Positions 27,442 through 34,637 of a stretch of 64,000 nt of DNA are shown piece by piece; within the stretch, counting starts at the first letter, position 1; each line of letters begins with the position of its first letter. The stretch is taken from the NCBI RefSeq assembly GCF_900111105.1, contig NZ_FOGC01000001.1, positions 1 to 64,000 of the forward strand, written 5' to 3'. Source of the stretch: Rosenbergiella nectarea (GTDB lineage: Bacteria; Pseudomonadota; Gammaproteobacteria; Enterobacterales; Enterobacteriaceae). Position numbers and translations under genes: made by a program. The notes under the pieces are model-generated. The model saw nothing but the letters and a program-made list of their open reading frames with translations, was not told the origin of the DNA and searched no databases.

Positions 27442-27726
27442 ATGAGTAAGCACCAATACAATCACCCAACCCCTGAACAACGTAGAACAATTCTCGAAGA
27501 ATATGGCTTCAAATATGATCGCCGTATTCGTGAGGAGGAGTGCTATGAAATCACTAGCGTCTCACGGTCAGCTCGTTTCAACATGGAAAATGAGGGGCGC
27601 TTCCCTAATCGTTGCCACTTTGGTCGAAACAGTTGTGCCTGGCTTCTTTCTGAAGTTCTCTGGTGGGTTAGAAATCCTCCCGTAGTTGAGAACGTAAACA
27701 ACCCGCACAGCCGAAAGCCCACTTAA
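27442..27726 (+). CDS. alpA: AlpA-family transcriptional activator
   Basis: This 94-aa protein has a winged helix-turn-helix of the AlpA/MerR-like type: YDRRIREEECYEITSVSRS, then FNMENEGRFPNRCHFGRNS and the closing AWLLSEVLWWV. AlpA proteins turn on excision and replication genes in P4-like satellites and PICIs, and are often the target or mediator of helper induction. The ATG at 27442 has GTGGAGT as ribosome site; upstream starts do not. It stands alone, with inverted repeats on its 5' side, and precedes the rha-like gene. Confidence 0.8.
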   Translation: MSKHQYNHPTPEQRRTILEEYGFKYDRRIREEECYEITSVSRSARFNMENEGRFPNRCHFGRNSCAWLLSEVLWWVRNPPVVENVNNPHSRKPT

Positions 27727-27864
27727 CACAGGAACACTGCAATTAAACGCAAAATATTATTTATCACCAATGAGATCGATTTTGCGGGAACTTGCATAAC
27801 TAATCTTGCAGTATCTGGGTTGCTGTCGCGGCGGCTCTAAATAACTCAATTCGGGGCTTTAAAT

Positions 27865-28452
27865 ATGACTATTAATAAAATGACCTTAATCGGTCAGGGG
27901 CGTCCTTACGCCCAAAATCAAGAAGTGACTATGAGCAGCTTAGATATGGTTTCGTATATAAATAGCGATCGCCAATCCAAAGCAACTGAAGAAGGTCTTG
28001 AGTTCCCTTGCAAAAAATACCGCAAGCTAGAGCACCGTAGCTTTATGAGTAAAGTTACAAAGGTCTTGGGGGATGCAGCTGCAAAATATTTTGCAACTGA
28101 TACATACGTCAATGGAACCGGCGGTAAGGTTAAGCGTGAAATATATAACTTCCCTAAGCGTGAAGCCTGTCTTATGGCCATGAGTTATAGCTATGAATTA
28201 CAGGCCGCTATCTATGACTACATGGAAGAGCTGGACCGTCAAAGGGGGGGATACCTTTCCCATACTATCAGCGAACTGCAGCAAATCGTTACGGCTGCAA
28301 GAAAGCACTCAGATGAGGACTCTAGCGATGCAGGTCGTCGATTGAGAAAGAGACAGGACGATTTACCACTGCTTAATAAGGCTGAGTATCTGGTAGAGAG
28401 TCTTGGGCAATTGAAGCTGAGTTTTGGGAAGGAGTCTGGCGATGATAAGTAA
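27865..28452 (+). CDS. Rha-family phage regulatory protein
   Basis: This 195-aa protein has the Rha-like N-terminal domain: SSLDMVSYINSDRQ near residue 24, then HRSFMSKVTKVLG and YVNGTGGKVKREIYNFPKREACLMAMSYSYELQAAIYDYMEEL. It is followed by a charged linker and a helical tail. Rha proteins occur in lambdoid phages and satellites and affect phage growth and host regulation. Its last 11 nt overlap the start of the next frame (ATG at 28442), so expression is linked to the Ash/Icd region. Confidence 0.7.
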   Translation: MTINKMTLIGQGRPYAQNQEVTMSSLDMVSYINSDRQSKATEEGLEFPCKKYRKLEHRSFMSKVTKVLGDAAAKYFATDTYVNGTGGKVKREIYNFPKREACLMAMSYSYELQAAIYDYMEELDRQRGGYLSHTISELQQIVTAARKHSDEDSSDAGRRLRKRQDDLPLLNKAEYLVESLGQLKLSFGKESGDDK

Positions 28453-29194
28453 AACTACAGCGGCTTTGCAGAGCCGCCCTAGCATCGTAACAGAAGAACG
28501 GTGTAAAGATACCATACTGATCAGCCTGGTCAACCAATCACCCGCGAAAAATTGTGGGTTGCAGGTCAGCAATACTGACTCACAAATCTTGAGAGTTACC
28601 GTGGGTAACGCACAAACAGGGCTGGATAGTTATTCCTCAGATGATTTCTTAGCGAGCTTACGTTGTCTGCGCTGGATCTCCCCACGTAGTGCTGCAACTA
28701 TGAATTGCGCTGTGCTCTCTGATTCCTCTTTCACTTCTTCCATTTTATCAATTACATCATGTGGAACCCGAGAGGCTATTTGTGTTGATTTATTATTGGT
28801 TCTACCCGTTGCCATGCTTAATCCTCCATTAATTAGGTGGTTAGCACTATACACGAAAAAAAGAATAAAAAAACTATTGAGGTGGTTAGCACCTTTGTGT
28901 AAGGTGGTTAGCACCTTGAGTATATCAAGGGATGTAAAAGACAACGCCCCAGACTGTGGGAGCAGTACTGAGGCGTCTAACCACAATCAGTTATACGAGG
29001 TAACAGATATGGCTGTAATACAGCATACCCAAACTCACCCCAAATTTACATGGCGTTTTATGGCTTTAAGCGCTGATGGTCTTGATATTGTTCACATTGA
29101 AGCGGGAACGGAAGAAGAAGCCCGCGCGTTATCCCCTGCTGGCCATGTGATCATTTTCGCTGGGCGTTTTAATGAGGGAGTTCGTCATGGATAA
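28442..29194 (+). CDS. Ash-like open frame containing the Icd-like segment
   Basis: A 250-codon frame opens at ATG 28442 with a very good ribosome site (AAGGAG, 8 nt). It runs without stop into the Icd-like protein. The early part (NTDSQILRVTVGNAQTG) resembles the Ash family of phage proteins, which are commonly found directly in front of Icd-like sequence. The middle part is the antisense of a small regulatory gene and reads as low-quality protein. It may be a real long Ash protein, a short Ash peptide read only at its start, or a chance open frame. Confidence 0.4.
   Translation: MISKTTAALQSRPSIVTEERCKDTILISLVNQSPAKNCGLQVSNTDSQILRVTVGNAQTGLDSYSSDDFLASLRCLRWISPRSAATMNCAVLSDSSFTSSILSITSCGTREAICVDLLLVLPVAMLNPPLIRWLALYTKKRIKKLLRWLAPLCKVVSTLSISRDVKDNAPDCGSSTEASNHNQLYEVTDMAVIQHTQTHPKFTWRFMALSADGLDIVHIEAGTEEEARALSPAGHVIIFAGRFNEGVRHG
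28630..28815 (-). CDS. Small ribbon-helix-helix-like regulator (YlcI/YnfO type)
   Basis: This 61-aa basic protein has STQIASRVPHDVIDKMEEVKEE followed by STAQFIVAALRGEIQRR, a pattern of one beta strand and two helices as in Arc/CopG repressors. The ATG at 28815 has GGAGG 7 nt upstream. Three copies of GGTGGTTAGCAC(C) lie between 28835 and 28916 in its promoter region, which fits an autoregulating repressor that also controls the divergent icd-like gene. It is encoded entirely antisense to the Ash-like frame. Confidence 0.7.
   Translation of the reverse strand: MATGRTNNKSTQIASRVPHDVIDKMEEVKEESESTAQFIVAALRGEIQRRQRKLAKKSSEE
28835..28916. promoter_or_regulatory. Three operator repeats in the divergent promoter
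   Basis: AGGTGGTTAGCAC begins at 28835, 28880 and 28902. The last two copies are the full 15-bp AGGTGGTTAGCACCT, a near-palindrome (AGGTG-N5-CACCT). They lie upstream of the small regulator on the minus strand and before the icd-like gene on the plus strand. Confidence 0.7.
29009..29194 (+). CDS. Icd-like host cell-division inhibitor family protein
   Basis: This 61-aa protein matches the core of Icd-like proteins of P4-type satellites: HPKFTWRFMALSADG, then IEAGTEEEARALSP and a closing FAGRFNEGVRHG. In P4, the icd product interferes with host division. CGAGG lies 8 nt before the ATG at 29009. It overlaps the next gene by 8 nt and starts a tightly packed run of genes leading to the replication helicase. 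It may also be the C-terminal part of the longer Ash-like frame from 28442. Confidence 0.7.
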   Translation: MAVIQHTQTHPKFTWRFMALSADGLDIVHIEAGTEEEARALSPAGHVIIFAGRFNEGVRHG

Positions 29195-29378
29195 GTTAAC
29201 TGCTTTAGACATCAGTGATGAATTCCGTTCTCTCAGCGTTCTCCTTTGTGCAGTAAAGGAAATGGATTACCGAAAAGAGGATGAAAGTACAGTGGCACTA
29301 GAAATCATCGACGCTGTTCTGCTGCGTTGTCGTAATCTCCATCAAAAACTTGAATGTCAGGGGGTGAGCCGTGACTGA
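29187..29378 (+). CDS. Small hypothetical satellite protein (63 aa)
   Basis: A 63-aa acidic protein starting MDKLTALDISDEF, with a helical central part (SVLLCAVKEMD, LEIIDAVLLRCRNLHQKL). GAGGGAG precedes the ATG. It overlaps the icd-like gene by 8 nt and the next gene by 8 nt, so it is within one translation-coupled run. No family was recognised. Confidence 0.65.
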   Translation: MDKLTALDISDEFRSLSVLLCAVKEMDYRKEDESTVALEIIDAVLLRCRNLHQKLECQGVSRD

Positions 29379-29679
29379 TATTTATAACGCAATCGCCACT
29401 AATGCTTACCACTTATCTAATGAGCATGACGAAACCCTGATGAAGCACAGAGACTGTTTCGATGATGCAGAGATCGCAGTCACTAGCGCTTTAAAGCTGA
29501 TCGGTAATCTCATTCTGGAAGCTGAGCAAAGCGATTGTTATTCCAATGAGGAATCACGCCGTGATCTCAGTGAGGTTGGTCGAGTATTGCGAAGCCTACC
29601 CCGCTTAGCCCAAGCCTTAAATTTCAATGCTAGAGAGATTGATTTCGAACTTAAACGCCGTAAAGGAGTTAGCCAATGA
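29371..29679 (+). CDS. Hypothetical satellite protein (102 aa)
   Basis: This 102-aa, mostly helical, acidic protein (MTDIYNAIATNAYHLSNEHD, then SALKLIGNLILEAEQ) starts at a GTG. The overlap with both neighbours (8 nt before, 4 nt after) supports it as a real gene of the early operon. Related small helical proteins are common ahead of replication genes in satellites. Function is unknown. Confidence 0.65.
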   Translation: MTDIYNAIATNAYHLSNEHDETLMKHRDCFDDAEIAVTSALKLIGNLILEAEQSDCYSNEESRRDLSEVGRVLRSLPRLAQALNFNAREIDFELKRRKGVSQ

Positions 29680-30044
29680 TAAGCAACGTTAAATTTAATG
29701 AGTTGGCTAATAAGGTCGTGGTAATGGAAGGCCGTATAGCTGAACTGGAAGTTATCGTCCGTTCATTGAGTGATCGTGATGGTGGGAATATCCCTGCGGG
29801 CATGACTCCACTGACTACCTTAGCGGCTGAGTTCGGTATCTCTACCAAGAAAGGGGAAGAGCTGGCAAAAAATAGCGGTGTGTTGCTGGTTAAGCAGAAG
29901 TCAGGGGGTTATATCGTACCTGATGAGAAATTCAGGGAGGCTGCAAGGCTGGTATTACGTTCTGCTAAACGAAAGATAGGATCCGCGTATTGGTACCATC
30001 CATTACTAGGTAAGTTTCAAATGAGTGGAGGGCTACCGAAGTGA
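29676..30044 (+). CDS. Hypothetical protein with coiled-coil start and HTH-like core
   Basis: This 122-aa protein begins with a short coiled coil (NELANKVVVMEGRIAELEVIV) and continues with TPLTTLAAEFGISTKKGEELAKNSG, which reads like a helix-turn-helix, and then a basic tail. It overlaps the helicase gene by 4 nt (GTGA), the usual sign of coupled translation. A DNA-binding replication accessory role is possible but is inference only. Confidence 0.6.
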   Translation: MISNVKFNELANKVVVMEGRIAELEVIVRSLSDRDGGNIPAGMTPLTTLAAEFGISTKKGEELAKNSGVLLVKQKSGGYIVPDEKFREAARLVLRSAKRKIGSAYWYHPLLGKFQMSGGLPK

Positions 30045-31417
30045 AACCACAATTAACCACTATTGAGACTGTCTCAGATCAATTATTTGCCTGTGTGTAT
30101 AACTGGTCTCATGGTCGCCCTTACACGAAGAGCGATATTGATAAAGCCCTGCTGGCACATAGGGATTCAACCACGCGTTACGGTCGCCTAGCAGCTCGAC
30201 TGAAAGAGATTGGCGAGAAGACTTACGAGCAGCTTTGTGATGAAGGGTACGTAAATACTGACGCTGATAAGGCTATCGCTTTCCGTCGTGAGGAGCTGGA
30301 ATCTCTGGCGGGTCGAGAAGAGCTTAAATCATGGCTAACGGACGTTAATCGTATTGCGCGTTTATTTCCCGAAGGGGCTATCACTACGAAAAAAACTAAA
30401 TTACCGTTATCTCGTGGCTCAGACGGTTTTAACGTGCGGCAGAGTTATATCATCAAGCACTTTTTACCGGCGCAGTCATTCTGCGGTATCTATGGACCAA
30501 GCGGCTCTTACAAAAGTTTCTTAGCGGTGTCTTGGGCTTGTCATATTGCTAGTGGCCAAGCATGGGCAGATAAGAAAGTCACCCACAGCTCGGTACTGTA
30601 TGTCGTGGGGGAAGGTGGTGTAGGTGTCCCGCGCAGAATTAGAGCCTGGGAACAGGCTACTGGTAGAACGGCGGATAATCTCTGGCTAGTCAATCGCCCG
30701 GTATTTCCGGTAAGACCGTCAGAAGTTGATGAGGTATTGCTAGCAGTAAAAGAGGTCGAGGAAAAAAGCGGGATCCCCGTTGGGCTGGTGGTGATTGATA
30801 CGCTAGCGCGATGCTTTGGCGGTAATGACGAGAACGATGCGCGTGATATGGGGGCATTTATCGAAGGGTGCGACACTATCAAGCAGAAAACAGGCGCTAC
30901 TGTGCTGGTGGTCCATCACTCAGGTAAAGACGAAGCGAAAGGCGCTAGGGGATCTAGTTCATTACGGGCGGCGCTTGATGTTGAGTTTAACGTTAAGCGT
31001 GAAGGAGAAGGTAAAGCACTCATCCTGTCATGCACCAAGATGAAGGATGCAGAAGAGCCGGAGCGTAAAGCCTATGACCTCAGAACCGCCGAACTGTATG
31101 AAGACGAAGACGGGGAAATGGTGTGCTCTCTGGTGGTATACGACAAGCCCCGTGAACCTAACGAGGTTGAGGCTGAACTAGCCAGTGTCTCTCGACTGAC
31201 TGACAATCACCAAGCATTATGGCAAGCAGTGAGAAGTCGGACAGCTAAGGGTGATCCGTGCACTATTCCTGTCATTAAAGACGACTTGAAAGCCACGTTA
31301 GGTATCGAGAAGGTCAGGAAGTCTTTTCACCGATGGCTGGATAAGTTGGAGAGTGAAAACATTATCCGTGTTGAAGGAGAATATCTTACACCTCTAGTGC
31401 AACACGCGCGGCACTAA
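30041..31417 (+). CDS. RepA-like hexameric replication helicase (AAA_25)
   Basis: This 458-aa protein has an N-terminal helical domain (residues 1-130) and a RecA-like ATPase: Walker A GIYGPSGSYKSFLA near residue 148, Walker B GLVVIDTLARCF near residue 250, a VLVVHHSGKDEAKGARGSS segment near residue 290, and a C-terminal winged-helix-like part. This is the RepA/DnaB-like group used by plasmids and satellites. No primase domain is present, unlike the P4 alpha protein. Its start is a GTG with GGAGG upstream. The iteron cluster begins 8 nt after its stop, which suggests it acts on that origin. Confidence 0.85.
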   Translation: MKPQLTTIETVSDQLFACVYNWSHGRPYTKSDIDKALLAHRDSTTRYGRLAARLKEIGEKTYEQLCDEGYVNTDADKAIAFRREELESLAGREELKSWLTDVNRIARLFPEGAITTKKTKLPLSRGSDGFNVRQSYIIKHFLPAQSFCGIYGPSGSYKSFLAVSWACHIASGQAWADKKVTHSSVLYVVGEGGVGVPRRIRAWEQATGRTADNLWLVNRPVFPVRPSEVDEVLLAVKEVEEKSGIPVGLVVIDTLARCFGGNDENDARDMGAFIEGCDTIKQKTGATVLVVHHSGKDEAKGARGSSSLRAALDVEFNVKREGEGKALILSCTKMKDAEEPERKAYDLRTAELYEDEDGEMVCSLVVYDKPREPNEVEAELASVSRLTDNHQALWQAVRSRTAKGDPCTIPVIKDDLKATLGIEKVRKSFHRWLDKLESENIIRVEGEYLTPLVQHARH

Positions 31418-31598
31418 ACGCGGCAAGTGCGGCAATTTGTGTGATTTATGTACTATTGCCGCACTTAGCCTGTATATATGCGAGCTAAGTGCGGCACATT
31501 AAATAAAGTCAGTGATACCAAGGGCTACAGCGATATTCGTAAAAACAAAGTGCGGCACCCCGCGCGCGCTTTCTTCGCGCGGCAGTAAGTGCGGCAAG
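31411..31598 (+). repeat. Iteron arm 1, putative replication origin
   Basis: There are five perfect copies of AAGTGCGGCA (either strand) at 31425, 31457, 31487, 31548 and 31587. The 142 bp at 31457-31598 are inversely repeated at 39231-39372 with only 5 mismatches, and weaker similarity extends to 31411. Position directly after the helicase gene fits an origin of satellite replication. Confidence 0.8.
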
Positions 31599-31655
31599 CG
31601 CGGCACTCAACAGAGCAATTATTTTTACTCAGTAAACCAACAGAAGGTATTAAAC

Positions 31656-31997
31656 ATGAAAAGAGTTGAAGAATTAAAAAACCGTTTAGAGTGGCTAGAG
31701 TCCGCAATCTTGGAACAAGAAGGTTCGGCCGGTATCTACGCAAAGGATGGGAAAGTAAGCAAGCAGCTAGAAGAACTAAAAGTATACGTTAAGACGGAGA
31801 TCGACAGACTGTCTGAAAGTGAAATGACCGAAGAAGAACAGGCTCATGTTCTACCGGCGTTAAACGATGCTTGGGCTACCGATATTCACGATATGGAGCC
31901 CAATGAAGAATTACTGAATAAAGTTTATAACACCCAATCAACGGTTTCTTACTGGATCAGCAATTACCAGCAATCAGATGAAGGCGCTTTATTGTAG
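31656..31997 (+). CDS. Hypothetical acidic coiled-coil protein
   Basis: This 113-aa protein starts MKRVEELKNRLEWLESAIL, a heptad-like coiled coil, and is acidic afterwards (SESEMTEEEQAHV). AGAAGGT precedes the ATG at 31656. A longer in-frame reading would start inside the iteron arm and is not credible. It lies inside the inverted-repeat-bounded segment, convergent with the RHIM-like gene and separated from it by a bidirectional terminator. No family was recognised. Confidence 0.6.
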   Translation: MKRVEELKNRLEWLESAILEQEGSAGIYAKDGKVSKQLEELKVYVKTEIDRLSESEMTEEEQAHVLPALNDAWATDIHDMEPNEELLNKVYNTQSTVSYWISNYQQSDEGALL

Positions 31998-32029
31998 TTC
32001 GAGTTAATAATATTGATGCTTTATCAGAT

Positions 32030-32067
32030 AAAGATGTAATTATCGTTGCCTAAATAATTACATCTTT
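32030..32067. terminator. Bidirectional terminator between convergent cargo genes
   Basis: The arms AAAGATGTAATTAT and ATAATTACATCTTT are perfect complements, with a T-run on the plus strand and A-richness on the other side. It sits between the genes ending at 31997 and 32077. Confidence 0.85.
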
Positions 32068-32076
32068 TTTTATCGA

Positions 32077-32595
32077 TTATTTAGATAGATACGAAAATAA
32101 CGCTGATGCACCAGCACCAACAACACCAGATACAGTAGAGTTATTTAGCAACTTGTTTAGCAATGATTTAGCTTCAGGATCATCAGATTTTGAAATTTTC
32201 TCAACCAATTCTTGTAACGTGATATTCACAACAAGATTATTGCTTTCACCTACCTGAACTTGTTGACCAGACACAGATTGGATATTAAATGTTGTGGTGG
32301 ATGGCTGATTTTTATAGGCACTGGAGCTTTTATTTTCTACGTACAAAGTTAAAAGATGTGGATGGATAGTGCCGACACCTAGTGTCCCATCTTCAACCTC
32401 CTCCAAATCAGTGACAGTGAGGCTTATCTCCCCTCCTCCAGTTTTATATAAGATACTATCGCCAATCCGAATTTTAGGTATCAATGTGTAAGGCACGAGC
32501 ACAGTTCCCTTCGCTGTATTCCTAGAACCATGCATTTCTTTTCCATCGATGATAAAAATTTGAGGGTAAGCATTAATACTGTTTCTAAGACTCAT
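32077..32595 (-). CDS. Cargo protein with RHIM-like amyloid motif
   Basis: This 172-aa protein is in three parts. Residues 1-90 are beta-rich (TVLVPYTLIPKIRIGDSILY, GGGEISLTVTDLEEV). Residues 113-121 read VQVGESNNL, which matches the RHIM core (I/V)-Q-(I/V)-G-x-x-N. Residues 125-172 contain a helix rich in Glu/Lys and end in the small-residue hydrophobic segment TVSGVVGAGASALFSYL, which could insert into a membrane. AAGGTGA precedes the ATG. It is transcribed opposite to all surrounding satellite genes and has its own terminator, as typical of a cargo or defence gene. A role in amyloid-triggered cell death or phage defence is inference. Confidence 0.7.
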   Translation of the reverse strand: MSLRNSINAYPQIFIIDGKEMHGSRNTAKGTVLVPYTLIPKIRIGDSILYKTGGGEISLTVTDLEEVEDGTLGVGTIHPHLLTLYVENKSSSAYKNQPSTTTFNIQSVSGQQVQVGESNNLVVNITLQELVEKISKSDDPEAKSLLNKLLNNSTVSGVVGAGASALFSYLSK

Positions 32596-32737
32596 AAATC
32601 ACCTTAACTTTTCATATTAGAGATAAAAAATATATCAGATTTGTAAATATATTGTACTCATGTTTACCCATGTTTACCCCTTGATTTAGAGGGGGTTTTC
32701 TTTATTTGAAATGTGTATATTTTTAAGAGTGGCACTC
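32596..32737. promoter_or_regulatory. Divergent control region ahead of the capsid operon
   Basis: It contains a tandem 10-bp direct repeat (CATGTTTACC at 32659 and 32669) and a weak hairpin (CCCCTT / GAGGGG at 32677-32696) followed by TTTTC. It should hold the promoters of the RHIM-like gene and of the head operon. No exact promoter can be named. Confidence 0.4.
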
Positions 32738-32825
32738 AGACGTGAGCCGCCACTGCCCGCTTGTTTTTGCCCCTGTCAGACGGATCCTTCCAAGCGGGCA
32801 CCCCTCCAGAGCTGGTTTCACGTCT
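32738..32825 (+). promoter_or_regulatory. Nested hairpin leader of the capsid gene
   Basis: Outer arms AGACGTGA (32738) and TCACGTCT (32818) enclose an inner perfect 10-bp stem TGCCCGCTTG (32754) / CAAGCGGGCA (32791). The structure ends 28 nt before the capsid ATG, which itself has only a weak ribosome site, so a structured 5' leader or protein-binding site is likely. Confidence 0.5.
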
Positions 32826-32853
32826 TCACGTTACTATTACGGAAACCACATCA

Positions 32854-34026
32854 ATGAAGAAACTTTTAGAATTACGCCAGAAGAAAGCCGATCTCACTTC
32901 CCAAATGCGTTCGATGCTGGATAAATCAGAACAAGAGAAACGCAGTCTTTCCGAAGATGAAGCAAAACAGTTTGATGCTATCAAAACGCAAGTAGACAGC
33001 CTTAATGCTGAAATTAAACGTTTCGAGGATTTAGCCGATCAGGAACGTCAAGCACCGGGACAACCAGCTAGCCAAGACGAGCGTAGTAAAAATACTAACG
33101 CAGAATTACGTTCTTATATTTTGACTGGCGAAACCCGCGGACTCTCAACGGCAACAGGTACTGATGGTGGTTACACGGTGATCCCTGAGTTGGACACTGA
33201 GGTAATGCGCCAGCTACAAGATGATAGCGTCATGCGTCAATTAGCTACGGTAAAAACTACCAAGACCAACGAATATCAGAAACTGGTCTCTGTCGGCGGT
33301 GCTACGGTGAATCGTGGTACCGAAGGTGAAACCCGGACAGAAACCAGTACGCCTAAGCTGGAAGAGGTTAGCATTAAGCTCTTCCCAATCTATGCCTACC
33401 CTCGAACGACTCAAGAGATCCTCGACTTCTCAGAAGTGGATATTTTGGGCTGGCTGACCTCTGAAATTGCCGACACGTTCACTAATACCGAAGAAGATGA
33501 CTTTGTTAATGGTGATGGCACCAAAAAAGCTAAAGGCTTCCTCACTTACCCTCGCGCGGAAACTGGGGATAAAACTCGCCCATTCGGTACGCTAGAGAAA
33601 GTCGTAACTTCCGGCGTTACTGCTGATGGTCTGATCGACATTCTGTACAAGCTAAAGTCGAAGTATCGTAAAAATTCATCGTGGGCAATGAACTCCAATA
33701 CTGGCGCTATTTTACAGAAACTCAAAAACGGCAATGGTGATTATATCTGGCGTGACGGTCTAGTGGCGGGATCACCAAATACCCTATTAGGCCTTCCGGT
33801 CAAATTCGTTGAGACAATGCCTGACGCAGAGGCTGGCAAAGCATTTCTGGCCGTAGGTGATTTCAAGCGCGGCTATTTCATTGTCGATCACACTACCGGT
33901 GTGCGTACCAAACCAGACAATATCACAGAGCCTGGTTTCTATAAGGTTCACACTGATAAGTATCTGGGCGGGGGTGTCGTGGACTCCAATGCTATCAAGG
34001 TTCTTGAGATGGCAGCAGCATCTTAA
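32854..34026 (+). CDS. HK97-fold major capsid protein
   Basis: This 390-aa protein has an N-terminal delta/scaffold coiled coil (LLELRQKKADLTSQMRSML to about residue 75), then the HK97 capsid core beginning near TGTDGGYTVIPELDTEVMRQL. The sequence continues with TRTETSTPKLEEV, an E-loop region, the A-domain, and GGGVVDSNAIKVLEMA at the end. It forms the head shell and is cleaved by the protease encoded next. Unlike in HK97-type phages, it is the first gene of the head operon, as in cf-PICIs. A weak ribosome site precedes ATG 32854. Confidence 0.95.
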   Translation: MKKLLELRQKKADLTSQMRSMLDKSEQEKRSLSEDEAKQFDAIKTQVDSLNAEIKRFEDLADQERQAPGQPASQDERSKNTNAELRSYILTGETRGLSTATGTDGGYTVIPELDTEVMRQLQDDSVMRQLATVKTTKTNEYQKLVSVGGATVNRGTEGETRTETSTPKLEEVSIKLFPIYAYPRTTQEILDFSEVDILGWLTSEIADTFTNTEEDDFVNGDGTKKAKGFLTYPRAETGDKTRPFGTLEKVVTSGVTADGLIDILYKLKSKYRKNSSWAMNSNTGAILQKLKNGNGDYIWRDGLVAGSPNTLLGLPVKFVETMPDAEAGKAFLAVGDFKRGYFIVDHTTGVRTKPDNITEPGFYKVHTDKYLGGGVVDSNAIKVLEMAAAS

Positions 34027-34033
34027 TTCAGTT

Positions 34034-34056
34034 AGGGGCTTCGGCCCCTTTTTGGT
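34034..34056 (+). terminator. Intra-operon terminator with UUCG loop
   Basis: AGGGGC-TTCG-GCCCCT is followed by TTTTT, a compact hairpin with a stable UUCG tetraloop. It lies 8 nt after the capsid stop and ahead of the protease gene, so it may leave much more capsid than protease mRNA. Confidence 0.8.
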
Positions 34057-34072
34057 CTTTAAGGAGTCCACA

Positions 34073-34636
34073 TTGAAAAAGAATGATTTTGAGATCCGCA
34101 CCTCTGAGATAACCACCAGCGAACGTAAGTTGATTGGCTATGTTGTGCGTTGGAATAGTAAGTCAGAAGTGATCTGGGATGAATTTATCGAGCAATTCTC
34201 GCCTGGCGCTTTTGCTAATAGTCTTGCTGGTGGCGCAGATGTCCGAGCTCTATTCGAGCACAACCCGACTCAGCTATTAGGCAGAACCAAATCAGGCACA
34301 CTGGTTCTAGCTGAAGATGATATAGGGCTACGCTTTGAACTCTCGCCACCGGATACACAGCTCGGCAATGACGTTCTAAAGCAAGTTGAGCGCGGCGATT
34401 TATCAGGCATGAGCTTTGGTTTCCGCGCGTTAAAAGATACCTGGGATATTAGTCAGGCACCTTACTTACGCACTGTCAGTCAGGCAGACCTTAGCGAAAT
34501 TACGGTAACTAGCTTACCAGCTTATCCCGAAAGCGGTGTAGCGATTGCACAGCGCTCGTTATTTGCTCAGCATCCGCAATTAAACCAGTTAAAGGCTGAT
34601 AATCGCCGTTACTGGGCTGATCTCGCGGGGTTGTGA
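34073..34636 (+). CDS. HK97-family prohead maturation protease
   Basis: This 187-aa serine protease of the prohead protease family has IGYVVRWNSKSEV, then FSPGAFANSL, LFEHNPTQLLGRTKSGTLVL with the catalytic His, and the catalytic Ser in GDLSGMSFGFRA; EITVTSLPAYPESG closes the domain. It cuts off the capsid delta domain during head maturation. The start is a TTG at 34073 with an ideal AAGGAG six bases upstream; no ATG fits. A terminator lies between it and the capsid gene. Confidence 0.92.
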   Translation: MKKNDFEIRTSEITTSERKLIGYVVRWNSKSEVIWDEFIEQFSPGAFANSLAGGADVRALFEHNPTQLLGRTKSGTLVLAEDDIGLRFELSPPDTQLGNDVLKQVERGDLSGMSFGFRALKDTWDISQAPYLRTVSQADLSEITVTSLPAYPESGVAIAQRSLFAQHPQLNQLKADNRRYWADLAGL

Positions 34637-34637
34637 T

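Noticed and set aside
31411..31610. Repeated AAGTGCGGCA units as a possible CRISPR array
   Set aside because: The units are only 10 bp, occur on both strands with irregular spacing, and no cas gene is nearby. Iterons explain them better.
31512..31655. Extended reading frame in front of the coiled-coil gene
   Set aside because: It would be read through the iteron arm, and the residues look like translated repeats. A ribosome site exists only at 31656.
32761..32853. Extended capsid start
   Set aside because: It runs through the hairpin leader and lacks a ribosome site. The HK97 delta domain begins with the methionine at 32854.
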